Source: Kineosporia mesophila (GTDB lineage Bacteria; Actinomycetota; Actinomycetes; Actinomycetales; Kineosporiaceae). From it: 64,000 bases of DNA. Shown here in pieces: positions 26,746-35,316 of the stretch (its first letter is position 1; each line of letters starts with the position of its first letter). A program made the translations under genes and the position numbers. The notes under the pieces are model-generated. The model was not told the DNA's origin, did no database searches, and was given only the letters and a program-made list of their open reading frames with translations. The stretch lies in NCBI RefSeq assembly GCF_021129235.1, contig NZ_JAJOMA010000012.1:1-64000 (forward strand). The letters run 5' to 3'.

Positions 26746-28127
26746 CCGGGGTTCAGGGACTGAGCGTGCTCACCCCACAAGGCCGAAAAATCCTGGACGG
26801 CGTAGATCTCGACCTGCGCCCCGGCAGCGTCACCGCCCTGATCGGACCCTCCGGGAGTGGCAAGAGCACCCTGGCCCAGGCCCTGGTCGGACACCTGGGC
26901 CCCGGACTACGGCGTACCGCCGGCACGGTCGAGGTGAGGGGGCACGACCCGTTCACCGCCTCAGGAAGAGCCCAGATCCGCGGTCGGCTGGCCGGCTACC
27001 TGCCGCAGGACCCGGCCAGTGCGCTGGACCCCCGACGGCGGGTGCTGGCCCAGTTACTGACGGCCGCGCGCACCGCCCACCCGAAGACCGGTCGCGAGCA
27101 CCGCAACCAGCTGGTGCGGACAGCCATCGCGACAGCGTCCTTCGACCCGAACCTGCTGCGGCGACATCCCGCCCAGCTGTCCGGCGGGCAGGCGCAGCGC
27201 GCCCTTCTGGCCTGGACGTTCGTGACCCGTCCGGGGCTGCTGATCCTGGACGAGCCCACGAGCGGACTGGATCCCGGGACCGCCGCCCAGGTCCAGGCCG
27301 CCTTCACCACCCTTCCCTGGCAGCCGGCGGTCCTGGTGATCAGCCACGATCACGACCTCGTGGCCGCAAGAGCCGACCAGATCCTGGAACTGGACGACGG
27401 CCACCGACGGGTGCCCGCCGCGTCCCCCAAGCTCCGGCAACCGCAAGCGATCACGCTAGGCTCCCGGCCCCGGTCCGTCGTCCTGGAAGCCTCCGGCATC
27501 GTCATCGAACGCGGCGGACGGCGCTTGCTGGACGACGTCACGCTCACCGTCGGCACGGCCGAGATGATCGCTGTCCAAGGCATCTCCGGCAGCGGGAAAA
27601 CCTCCCTCGCCCGCGCCCTGTGCGGCTTCGCTCCACCAGCCCGGGGGACCCTGAGAGTGCACGGGACGCAAATAAACTGGGACGCCGCGGTGCGTGCGCG
27701 CCGACGCCAGCCCTTCATCGCCTACGTGGGGCAGGACGCGCTCGCGGCACTGAACCCGCACGAGACCGTCCGCCGCACCCTCCATCGCGCCATGAACGCA
27801 GCGGCCCGGGCCGGGCGCCCGGCCGGCGCCGATCCGATCAGCGACCTCGCCTTGCCGCAGGACGTTCTCGATCGCACCCCGGCCCGGCTCAGCGGTGGCC
27901 AGCGGCACCGGGTGGCGCTGGCCCGGGCCCTCGCGTCCGCTCCCGACGTCCTCGTGTGCGACGAGACCACCGCCGCGCTCGACGCGACCACCACGTCCCA
28001 CATTCTCGACGCCCTGGACGGCTGGCGGGAAAAACACCGCACCCCCATGGTCCTGATCACCCACACCCCGAGCGTCGCCGCCCGAGCCGGGCGCGTCCTC
28101 ACCATCACCGGAGGCCGACTGCGATGA
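26742..28127 (+). CDS. Fused double ATPase (DppD-DppF type)
   Basis: One 461-residue protein carries two ABC nucleotide-binding domains, so it powers the importer alone. Domain 1: Walker A GPSGSGKST (35-43), Q-loop LPQDP, signature LSGGQAQRALLA, Walker B LLILDEP. Domain 2: Walker A GISGSGKTS (about 280), signature LSGGQRHRVALA, Walker B VLVCDETTAAL and a switch histidine in LITHTPS. Both domains keep their catalytic glutamates. The ATG overlaps the permease stop. Fused pairs of this kind are common with peptide/nickel importers in actinobacteria. Confidence 0.92.
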   Translation: MTGVQGLSVLTPQGRKILDGVDLDLRPGSVTALIGPSGSGKSTLAQALVGHLGPGLRRTAGTVEVRGHDPFTASGRAQIRGRLAGYLPQDPASALDPRRRVLAQLLTAARTAHPKTGREHRNQLVRTAIATASFDPNLLRRHPAQLSGGQAQRALLAWTFVTRPGLLILDEPTSGLDPGTAAQVQAAFTTLPWQPAVLVISHDHDLVAARADQILELDDGHRRVPAASPKLRQPQAITLGSRPRSVVLEASGIVIERGGRRLLDDVTLTVGTAEMIAVQGISGSGKTSLARALCGFAPPARGTLRVHGTQINWDAAVRARRRQPFIAYVGQDALAALNPHETVRRTLHRAMNAAARAGRPAGADPISDLALPQDVLDRTPARLSGGQRHRVALARALASAPDVLVCDETTAALDATTTSHILDALDGWREKHRTPMVLITHTPSVAARAGRVLTITGGRLR

Positions 28128-29821
28128 CCGTCCCCGACCTGCTCCGGCCCGTACGAACCGCCCTGGGTGCCGCCCTGACCCTTCAGGCGCTGGCCGGGCT
28201 GCTGACCCTGGTCCCGCTGATCACACTGATCGAGTTCGCCGGCGCGTCGCTGAACGAGGACCCCCTACCGGGCCGGACCGTGGTGATGGCCGCCGTGTTC
28301 GCAACGATCGGCTCCGCCCTGAGTTCCGCTGCCGCCACCTGGATCTCGCACCGCGCTGATGCGAAGCTGACCTGGCAACTGCAGACCCGGCTGGCCGGCA
28401 CCGTCCGGCGGCTACCGCTGCCCCACGTCAGCGGCGCCGGTGCGGCCCGGATCAAGAAGGTCGTACAGGACGACACCGAGGCCCTGCACTACCTCATCGC
28501 GCACACGCTGCTGGACATCACCGGATTCGTCGTCACGCCCCTGGCCGGACTGGTGGCGCTCGCCGTCATCCAATGGCAACTGGCGCTGGTGGCCCTGATC
28601 CCTCTGCTCCTGGGCATCACCTGGTACCTCACGGCACTCAACGCCTCGGGCGGCGGCTTCGCCGAGTTCGGCCGCACGCAGCAGGCCATCAACACCAGCG
28701 TCGTCGACTACGTGCACGGCCTGCCCGGAGCCAAGGTCTACGGCGGCGCCGGGGGAGCGCACACCCGTTATCTCGATGCCGTGCACGCCTTTCACGACTT
28801 CTTCCGGGGCTGGTCGAAGGGCACCTCCGTGGTCACCACCGCCTCCTGGCTGATCGTCACCCCGGGCCTGAGCGTCAGTATGTTCGTCCTGGTCGGCTGG
28901 GTGGGCCGAGAAGGGGGATGGGTGGACGCCCAGGGGCTGGTCGCGGGAGCCCTGCTCGGCCCGGCCATCGGTGCACCGGTCGCGGTGATCGGCCCGCGTC
29001 TTCAGGCCCTGCGCTCGGGACTGGCCGCCGTCGGGTCCATCACTGAGTTCCTCGGCCAGGAGACGCTTTCGTGGGGTCATGCGTCGGCCCGTGGTGTTGT
29101 GGCCCTGGAAGGTGTGAGCCACCGTTACGACGGCGGACGGGCCGCGCTCACGGACATCACCCTGGAGCTCCCGCCGCGAGGGCTGGTGGCGCTGGTCGGA
29201 ACCTCGGGCAGCGGCAAGAGCACGATCGTGGCCCTGCTGGCCAGATTCACCGACCCCAGCCAGGGCCGGGTCCGGCTGGGCGGCAGCGACCTTCGCGAGA
29301 TGCCCGAGGACGAGCTCTACCGGCGGATCGCCTTCGTCTTCCAGGACACCGGCCTGCGCCGGGCCAGTATCACCGACAACCTCACCGGTGGAAGGGCACT
29401 GGCTCATGAGGAGGTGATGGAAGCTACTCGGGCAGCCGCCGTCCACGACGAGATCATGGCGTTGCCGAAGGGTTACGACACCGTCCTGGGCCTCGACACC
29501 GACCTTTCCGGAGGTCAGCGCCAGCGCGTCTGCCTGGCCCGGGCCCTGCTGCGCCACCCTGATCTTCTCGTCCTGGACGAAGCGCTCTCCGCGGTCGACG
29601 CCCAGACCCGGCGCGATCTGATCGGCACCCTGCGGGCCGAGGCCTCACAACGCACCGTTCTGCTCATCACCCACGAGATGCGCATGGCCAAGAACGCCGA
29701 CCTGATCCTCGTGCTGCAGGAGGGACGTCTGGCCGGGCAGGGCACCCACGACGAACTCCTGGCCTCCTGCCCCGCCTACACCGCACTTCTGACCGATGAA
29801 TCTTCCCTCTCGCGGAGCTGA
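28124..29821 (+). CDS. ABC half-transporter, exporter fold (Irp6/YbtP type)
   Basis: A 565-residue protein with an N-terminal six-helix type I exporter domain (about 1-320) and a C-terminal ATPase. Walker A is GTSGSGKST, the signature LSGGQRQRVCLARALL, Walker B LLVLDEALSAVD, and the switch histidine is in LLITHEM. It pairs with the next gene to make a heterodimer. In Yersinia the homologous YbtP/YbtQ pair, and in mycobacteria IrtAB, are siderophore importers despite exporter architecture, so import of the metal chelate is as likely as export here. The ATG at 28124 overlaps the stop of the double ATPase gene, which links both transport systems on one mRNA. Confidence 0.9.
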   Translation: MTVPDLLRPVRTALGAALTLQALAGLLTLVPLITLIEFAGASLNEDPLPGRTVVMAAVFATIGSALSSAAATWISHRADAKLTWQLQTRLAGTVRRLPLPHVSGAGAARIKKVVQDDTEALHYLIAHTLLDITGFVVTPLAGLVALAVIQWQLALVALIPLLLGITWYLTALNASGGGFAEFGRTQQAINTSVVDYVHGLPGAKVYGGAGGAHTRYLDAVHAFHDFFRGWSKGTSVVTTASWLIVTPGLSVSMFVLVGWVGREGGWVDAQGLVAGALLGPAIGAPVAVIGPRLQALRSGLAAVGSITEFLGQETLSWGHASARGVVALEGVSHRYDGGRAALTDITLELPPRGLVALVGTSGSGKSTIVALLARFTDPSQGRVRLGGSDLREMPEDELYRRIAFVFQDTGLRRASITDNLTGGRALAHEEVMEATRAAAVHDEIMALPKGYDTVLGLDTDLSGGQRQRVCLARALLRHPDLLVLDEALSAVDAQTRRDLIGTLRAEASQRTVLLITHEMRMAKNADLILVLQEGRLAGQGTHDELLASCPAYTALLTDESSLSRS

Positions 29822-29826
29822 CTTTC

Positions 29827-31584
29827 ATGCTGCTGGACCTGATGCGCATCCTGCCCCGCCGGGAGCGCCGGGACCTGCTCCGCCTGGCCGCCTGGCTGGG
29901 CGCTGCGGCCATCCTTCACGGACTGGCCCTCGGAGCCGCCGGTCTCGCCGTCGCTGCCCTTCTGGACACCGGTTCCCTGACCTGGCTCATGGCCTTGGCG
30001 GTGCTCGCCACGGTGTTCGTCGTCGTGCAGTGGATCGCCCAGATGATCGCCTTCCGCGTCGGCAGCGAATCCGCGCGGGCCCTGCACGTGCGGCTCGGCG
30101 AGCACCTGGCGGTTCTGCCGCTGGGCTGGTTCACTCCCACCCGCCAGGCTGACGTCGTGACCAGCGCCAGTTCGGGCGTGACGGCGCTCATGTCCTACCC
30201 GGCCCTCCTGCTGCGCCCAGCGCTCTCGGCCGTCGTCACCCCGGTGGCCGCTGCTCTCGTCCTGGCGCTCCTGGACTGGCGTTACCCGATCGCGGCCCTT
30301 CTGGCCGTCGGCATCGCCTGGCTGGTCAGCGGGTACAGCACCCGACTGGCTGCTTCCGTCGACTCCCGCCGCCACCAGGCCGCCGCCGAAGGCACCAGCC
30401 GATTGCTGGAGTACGCGACCCGCCAGCACCTGATCCGGACCGACACCGGGCCGGACGACACCGGAGACCTTCAGCAGGCCCTGGCCCGCGTCCGCGACAC
30501 ATCCCTGCGCTCGGCCGGCACCGTGCTCCCGGGGCTGCTGCTGTTCAGCGTCACCCTCAACGCGCTGTTCGCCGCCCTGATCGCCCTGGGCGTCCTGGGG
30601 GTGGCCGCCGGTAGCCTCGAAGTCACTGCGTTCATCGGTGCCCTGATCGTGCTCACCCGCCTCAGCGCGGTGGCCGCCACCGGGGCCGAGCTCGCCGCCG
30701 GCCTCAGGATGCAACGCGGCGCCCTCACCCGGCTGGCCGGCATCCTGAACAGCCCTCCTCTCCTGACCGGCGAGGGCTCGGAAGAGACACGGACTGGCGT
30801 CGTCGAAGTCCGGAAGGTGTCTTTCCGGTACGGGGAAACTCTTGTTCTGGAGGATGTCTCGTTCACGCTGCCACCGCGGGGTCTGACGGCCCTGGTGGGG
30901 CCGTCCGGTGCCGGGAAGACCTCCCTGATCCGGCTGCTGGCCCGCTTCTGGGACCCCACCTCCGGATCGATCACCCGGGCGGGCCACGACCTGCGCATCC
31001 TGACACCGGAACACCTCTACGCCGGCCTGGGCACCGTCCTGCAGGAGGACTACCTGCTGGATGCCACCATCGGCGACAACATCCGGGCCGGGCGCCCCGG
31101 CGCGTCGGAGACCGAAGTGGCGGCGGCGGTGGAGGAAGCCGGCCTGGCGCAGACCATCCGGGACCTGCCCGCAGGCCTGAGCACCCCGTGCGGCCCGGGT
31201 GGCAGCCGCCTGTCCGGAGGGCAACGTCAGCGCGTCTGCATCGCCCGGGCCCTGCTCAAGAAGGCCCCGCTCACGCTGATGGACGAGGCCACCTCGGCGC
31301 TGGATCCGGAGAACCGCCGCCTGGTGATCGAGACGGCCCACCGCCTGGCCCGCTCCGGCAGTGTCGTGCTCGTGGCCCACGACCTGGAATCGGTCACCGA
31401 CGCCGATCAGATCCTGGTCATCGAAGGAGGCCGGGTCGTTCAGCGAGGCACACACCGGGAACTGGCTGAGCACGAAGGTCTGTACCAGCGGCTTCTGAAC
31501 GATCAGGCACGGGTGACAGGACGAACATCTGGCGACAGCTCGCTTCCGGGTGCAGATGATCACGAAGTGTCCCCGCAGTACTGA
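29827..31584 (+). CDS. ABC half-transporter, exporter fold (Irp7/YbtQ type)
   Basis: A 585-residue partner half-transporter. Membrane helices occupy about residues 15-300 and the ATPase about 325-570. Walker A is GPSGAGKTS, the signature LSGGQRQRVCIARALL, Walker B LTLMDEATSALD, and the switch histidine is in LVAHDLES. Both half-transporters keep the Walker B glutamate, so neither ATP site is obviously degenerate. The gene starts five bases after the previous stop and ends the cluster before a strong hairpin. The C-terminal tail after the ATPase is short and hydrophilic. Confidence 0.9.
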   Translation: MLLDLMRILPRRERRDLLRLAAWLGAAAILHGLALGAAGLAVAALLDTGSLTWLMALAVLATVFVVVQWIAQMIAFRVGSESARALHVRLGEHLAVLPLGWFTPTRQADVVTSASSGVTALMSYPALLLRPALSAVVTPVAAALVLALLDWRYPIAALLAVGIAWLVSGYSTRLAASVDSRRHQAAAEGTSRLLEYATRQHLIRTDTGPDDTGDLQQALARVRDTSLRSAGTVLPGLLLFSVTLNALFAALIALGVLGVAAGSLEVTAFIGALIVLTRLSAVAATGAELAAGLRMQRGALTRLAGILNSPPLLTGEGSEETRTGVVEVRKVSFRYGETLVLEDVSFTLPPRGLTALVGPSGAGKTSLIRLLARFWDPTSGSITRAGHDLRILTPEHLYAGLGTVLQEDYLLDATIGDNIRAGRPGASETEVAAAVEEAGLAQTIRDLPAGLSTPCGPGGSRLSGGQRQRVCIARALLKKAPLTLMDEATSALDPENRRLVIETAHRLARSGSVVLVAHDLESVTDADQILVIEGGRVVQRGTHRELAEHEGLYQRLLNDQARVTGRTSGDSSLPGADDHEVSPQY

Positions 31585-31605
31585 AGTTTCCGTGACCCGG
31601 GACCG

Positions 31606-31655
31606 GTGTCCAGGGGGTGTCTCGGTCCGGCCGGGCCGAGGCACCCCCTGGACAC
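31606..31655. terminator. Bidirectional hairpin terminator, end of cluster
   Basis: An inverted repeat with 20-base arms (31606-31625 and 31636-31655) shows one internal wobble. It lies between the last ABC gene and the convergent ABM-fold gene. It marks the right-hand border of the metallophore transport operon. Confidence 0.88.
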
Positions 31656-31673
31656 GTCACTGCTCCCCTGTGG

Positions 31674-32387
31674 TCAGGGCTGATCGATGACAGCCAGGAC
31701 AGCGAAGAAGTAGTTCCGGAAGCTGGCCAATCCCTGGTACCACTTCTCGTCGGCCGAGAAGCCTGGCCGCTGGAAGAGTTCGCGGAAGTGGGCGAAGGTG
31801 GTCCAGGCGCCGAAGTTGATGACTTCGCTGCCATCCAGGCTGCGATGGAAGTTGATGGCCTCCAGTCCCGGCGTTCCGATGGACCGGGGGGCCGAGACCC
31901 GGGCTGCCTCCAGAAGTTCGTCCTGGGCGTGGGGCGGCATTGTGAAGACGCCGAAATGAGCGTGCGGGGTTGCGGTCCGGGAGAAGAGGGTCTGCTGACC
32001 GGGCGCGACGAAGTCGACGCTGAACGTGCGGGCATCGACCAGCTGGATGTCGTTGGCGTCGGTGAACGCGGTTCGTAGGGACCATTCGGGACGCACCTGG
32101 GTGACGGCGGGGTCTGTCGTATTCCACTGGGAGTACAGGGCGATCTCGCCGCCCTGCCCTTGCAGGAGAGTGGCCGAGACGAAACCCTCGGTGTGGCGGA
32201 GGGATTTCTCGAGGTGGTCGCGGGCGGCCCGGGTGGCGGCCGACGGCACGGCTGACGCGGTCGGATCGGGTGGGGTATTGGTCACCTGGAACTTTCCGTC
32301 GGTCGGCAGGCCGCTCTCGGTATGGGTCGCAAAGCGCTCGATCACGGTGATGACGCCGCTGTCAGGGCGCACGATCATGGTGTTCAT
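31674..32387 (-). CDS. Antibiotic biosynthesis monooxygenase (ABM)-fold protein
   Basis: A 237-residue protein that looks like two dimeric alpha/beta-barrel (ABM-like) halves. The first runs from ITVIERFATHT through FVSATLLQGQGGEIALYSQW; the second runs from FVAPGQQTLFSRTATPHAHFGVFTM through EAINFHRSLDGSEVINFGAW. Such domains occur in small monooxygenases and heme-degrading or unknown proteins; its substrate is unknown. The ATG at 32387 has AGGAGA correctly placed, so the further 20 codons upstream are rejected. It is divergent from a MarR gene across a region with two nested palindromes and is probably that regulator's target. Confidence 0.75.
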   Translation of the reverse strand: MNTMIVRPDSGVITVIERFATHTESGLPTDGKFQVTNTPPDPTASAVPSAATRAARDHLEKSLRHTEGFVSATLLQGQGGEIALYSQWNTTDPAVTQVRPEWSLRTAFTDANDIQLVDARTFSVDFVAPGQQTLFSRTATPHAHFGVFTMPPHAQDELLEAARVSAPRSIGTPGLEAINFHRSLDGSEVINFGAWTTFAHFRELFQRPGFSADEKWYQGLASFRNYFFAVLAVIDQP

Positions 32388-32422
32388 GGTTCTCCTCGGA
32401 TCGTTGACAGGTGTTCGGACCG

Positions 32423-32461
32423 TACAACAATGTGCGTGCGCACGCAAATATTAATGTTGTA
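32423..32461. promoter_or_regulatory. Nested palindromes, probable MarR operator
   Basis: The 84-base gap between the ABM gene and the MarR gene holds a perfect 14-base palindrome TGCGTGCGCACGCA (32433-32446). It is flanked by an outer inverted repeat TACAACA (32423-32429) and TGTTGTA (32455-32461). A TTGACA hexamer lies at 32404. MarR proteins typically bind such sites in their own divergent promoter. Confidence 0.65.
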
Positions 32462-32471
32462 GGCTGTCCTC

Positions 32472-32933
32472 ATGCAGAAAGACGGTAGGGCCCGGTCGCT
32501 GGAGGCCGACGATGACGAGTTGTGGCGTTCGTTCGGTCGGCTCATGCAGCGTCTTCCCCGTGAGATCGACGAGGACATGATGCGCGAAACCGGCCTCACT
32601 ATGACGGAATTCGCTGTCTTGCACGCCCTCAGCGCTCAGGCCGGGGGGACCTTGAGGGTCACCGGCATCGCCGCCGACATCGGGCTGTCCAGCAGTCGTG
32701 TCAGTAGGGTCGTGACCGCACTCAGTGCGCGTGGCTGGTGCCGGCGCACGGTTGACAGCAGTGACGGCCGGGCGGCCCTGGCCGAACTGACCTCCTCGGG
32801 CCGGGCGAAGGTCGAGGAGGCGCTGCCGCATCACACGGTGCTGGCTCGCCGCCGCATCCTTGATCACATTCCCTCGGGAGAACGCGACATCGTGCTCAGG
32901 GCCCTGAAAACCATCTTGGAAGCCCCACAGTGA
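32472..32933 (+). CDS. MarR-family regulator
   Basis: A 153-residue winged-helix regulator. The DNA-binding core is LRVTGIAADIGLSSSRVSRVVTALSARGWCRRTVDSSDGRAAL split over residues about 60-105: recognition helix SSSRVSRVV, then a DGRA wing. The N-terminal helix LTMTEFAVLHALS is also typical. It probably represses the divergent ABM gene and itself through the palindromes at 32423-32461, releasing on binding a phenolic or other small ligand. No clear ribosome site precedes the ATG. Confidence 0.9.
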   Translation: MQKDGRARSLEADDDELWRSFGRLMQRLPREIDEDMMRETGLTMTEFAVLHALSAQAGGTLRVTGIAADIGLSSSRVSRVVTALSARGWCRRTVDSSDGRAALAELTSSGRAKVEEALPHHTVLARRRILDHIPSGERDIVLRALKTILEAPQ

Positions 32934-33182
32934 CCCGGCTCGGCCCCGGCGAGCCGCCCCCGAGTGTCCGGAGACTCACGCGGTTGACTCAATCGGCCTG
33001 GTGAATCTCGTTGCCCATCAGTTCATCGCGTCATTCCGCATCGGACCGGTGGGCGTTCAGGACGCGGGCGTGTTGCTCGTGATCGGACGACTGCTGCACC
33101 ATGCGCACCGCGCGTTCGCGACGTTCCCCCATGGCTCCCTCTTCTCGAGAACTGGAGCGCCCGAACATGCCGGGGCGGTTCG

Positions 33183-34049
33183 TTATTCGGACTGCTGAGC
33201 CTCCTGAGCAGGCAAGCGCTCAAAGAGGTCGAAGGCTTTCCCGGCGATTGCCCGGAGCTGGTCGGCCTCCACCGCGCGCGACCGGACCAGGGCATCGAAT
33301 GCCTGAAGGTCCTTGGCCGCGATTCGGGTGGCCAGCTCCCTGAACTCAGGCTCCTCGGACATCCGGCCGGACACCAGGTCCAGACCGACACTGGCGCCGG
33401 TTGCCGAGATCATGGTTCTGGCGACCGAGGAACGGTTCAGTCCTAGCCGTTCTCCAGCCTCCAGCGCAAGGCACGCAGTGGCCATGTTGGCAACCAGCAA
33501 CACCTGGTTGAGCGCCTTGGCCTGCAAACCCGATCCCACCTCACCGTGGCGATGCACGTGCGACCCCATCGCCTTCAGCATGGGCAGCACAGTCCGATAG
33601 GCCTCGGTGGGCCCGCCCGCCATGACCGTCAGTTCACCGGTGAGGGCGCGGGCCCGCAGCCCGCTGACGGGCACGTCCATGACGACTATGCCGAAGGCCC
33701 GGCACTGCTCGGCCAGACGTTCTGCGAACTCGATCGTCACGGTGGAATGGATCAGGATGATCCCGCCCGCCGCCATGCCTTCGACAATTCCGCCGGCGCC
33801 GAGCACCACCTCGTGGACGTCGTCCTCACTGAATACCGCCACGCCCACCACATCGCTGAACGAACCCATTTCGGCGGCTGTTTCGGTCTGCCGGTAGGAA
33901 TGCTCGGTGAACTGAGCGAAAGTCTCCTGGCGCCGGGCCCACAAGGTGACCTCAAAGCCGGCCGCCATGCAGCGGCTCGCCATGGGGCCGCCGATGTCAC
34001 CGAGGCCCACGAAGCCGATGCGTATGCGGTCACTGTGTTGATTGCTCAC
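33183..34049 (-). CDS. NAD(P)-dependent 3-hydroxyisobutyrate/6-phosphogluconate dehydrogenase-like protein
   Basis: A 288-residue beta-hydroxyacid dehydrogenase family member. The NAD(P) site is GFVGLGDIGGPMA (12-24), followed by VTLWARR, where a basic residue after the second strand favours NADPH. The substrate-binding signature is DVPVSGLRARALTGELTVMAGG, and the catalytic lysine region is GLQAKALNQVLLVANM. Imine reductases share this architecture, so that is an alternative. It lies 48 bases downstream of an XRE regulator on the same strand, suggesting an operon. The substrate is not deducible. Confidence 0.88.
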   Translation of the reverse strand: MSNQHSDRIRIGFVGLGDIGGPMASRCMAAGFEVTLWARRQETFAQFTEHSYRQTETAAEMGSFSDVVGVAVFSEDDVHEVVLGAGGIVEGMAAGGIILIHSTVTIEFAERLAEQCRAFGIVVMDVPVSGLRARALTGELTVMAGGPTEAYRTVLPMLKAMGSHVHRHGEVGSGLQAKALNQVLLVANMATACLALEAGERLGLNRSSVARTMISATGASVGLDLVSGRMSEEPEFRELATRIAAKDLQAFDALVRSRAVEADQLRAIAGKAFDLFERLPAQEAQQSE

Positions 34050-34097
34050 CAGGACACCTTCCCTCAGAACGGCCCTGCCAGCCTGCCCGAGAAATGG

Positions 34098-34943
34098 TCA
34101 CCCACCGTTCTGAGGCGAGGTGGCCAATCGCCGCAGTGCCTTTTCCGAGGCCGACCCACTGACAGCGGTCATCACGATCAATCGCATGGCCGGGTCATGG
34201 GGAATGGACAGCGAGTGATGCACCACGTCGAGCTTCCCGAGCACCGGGTGCCGCATGCGATACGTCGCCACGTCCCACGCGTGTACGCCGTGTTCGGACC
34301 ACATTTCCGCGAATTCGACACTCTGGGCGTTCATCTCGTTGATCAGCGTGATCAGCCGGGGATCGTCCGGATACGTTCCGACGGCCAACCGCAATCGCCC
34401 GACCACGTCGCGAGCCTTGTGCGCCCAGTCCGGGTAGAGCGCCCGGACGTACGGGTCCAGAAACACCATGCGGACGACGTTGGGACGAGTGGGGAGCGAA
34501 TCCGGAGCGCTACGGTCCGCCTGCGGGCCGATCAGCGCGTGCCCGGCGGCATTCCAGGCCAGCAGGTCGGCGCACAACCCGGTGAGAACCACCGGCGTCG
34601 TACCGAAGGAGTCCATCAACTGCCGAATTTCGGAGGTGACACAGTCGACCTCAGTCGACCGGCGGCCCCTGGACGTCTGCCTCCGGGCGAGCGTGTGCAG
34701 GTGCAGTCGCTCAGTCTCACTCAGCCGTAGGGCCTGAGCCAGGGCATCGAGTACCTGTGGCGAGGCGATCAGCGATCCCTGCTCCAGCCGGGTCAGATAA
34801 CTGGTGCTGACTCCGGCTTCCTGCGCAACCTCGTCACGGCGCAGACCCGGCACCCGGCGGCCCTGATGGATATCCCGAAGACCCAGGTCGGCCGGCTGCA
34901 GACGCCCCCTCCGCGCAGCGAGGAACTCTCCTAATGAATTCAC
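34098..34943 (-). CDS. XRE-family regulator with MmyB-like ligand domain
   Basis: A 281-residue regulator common in actinobacteria. The N-terminus NSLGEFLAARRGRLQPADLG is followed by the helix-turn-helix GLRRDEVAQEAGVSTSYLTRLEQG. The C-terminal domain has the MmyB-like sequence TPVVLTGLCADLLAWNAAG, NVVRMVFLDPYVRALYPDW and DVATYRMRHPVLGKLDVVHHSL. The GTG at 34943 gives the family's usual N-terminus, although the GGAGG before it is unusually close. Such regulators usually control a neighbouring dehydrogenase gene, here 33183-34049. Confidence 0.88.
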   Translation of the reverse strand: MNSLGEFLAARRGRLQPADLGLRDIHQGRRVPGLRRDEVAQEAGVSTSYLTRLEQGSLIASPQVLDALAQALRLSETERLHLHTLARRQTSRGRRSTEVDCVTSEIRQLMDSFGTTPVVLTGLCADLLAWNAAGHALIGPQADRSAPDSLPTRPNVVRMVFLDPYVRALYPDWAHKARDVVGRLRLAVGTYPDDPRLITLINEMNAQSVEFAEMWSEHGVHAWDVATYRMRHPVLGKLDVVHHSLSIPHDPAMRLIVMTAVSGSASEKALRRLATSPQNGG

Positions 34944-35316
34944 CCCTCCAACTCTGCCGCACGTCCGTAGGGGCCCGGAGGGCAGTGCCGCCCGGCCCGG
35001 GACTGTCTCATCAGCGGTGGAACCAGGAACCGGCTGCGCACCGTCGGTCCGTGTGAGCCGGGCGCGTGCACGAAACCGCTGGGCGTCCATCACCCGCACG
35101 CCACTGGCCTGCTGCGACGGGATCAATGGGTGATCAGACGTCGGCTCGGTCTCGCCCTGCAGCGGACGAGACCGAGCCGACGCCGAGGTACGTGCCCGGG
35201 CTTTCTCCCTTTCGGTGACCAGCGGGCCGACCGGCGCAGCGGCCGTAGGTCAGCCCGGTTCAGCCGGCCTGGTGGGACCGTCACCGAACTGTCGACGCGG
35301 CACGCGTACGGGGTTG
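34944..35316. other. Intergenic region with a terminator hairpin
   Basis: These 373 bases separate the XRE regulator from the membrane protein gene upstream on the same strand. Apart from the hairpin at 35139-35182 I see no gene. The open frame that extends the regulator upstream has no family similarity. Confidence 0.5.
35139..35182. terminator. Hairpin terminator
   Basis: A perfect 16-base-pair stem (35139-35154 with 35167-35182) with a 12-base loop lies downstream of the minus-strand gene ending at 35317. It is the natural terminator for that gene. Confidence 0.8.

Noticed and set aside
33031-33132. 33-codon minus-strand reading frame with RERAVRMV, reminiscent of the start of IS3-type transposase OrfA
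   Set aside because: Too short and matches only about eight residues; there are no inverted repeats or other transposase segments nearby.
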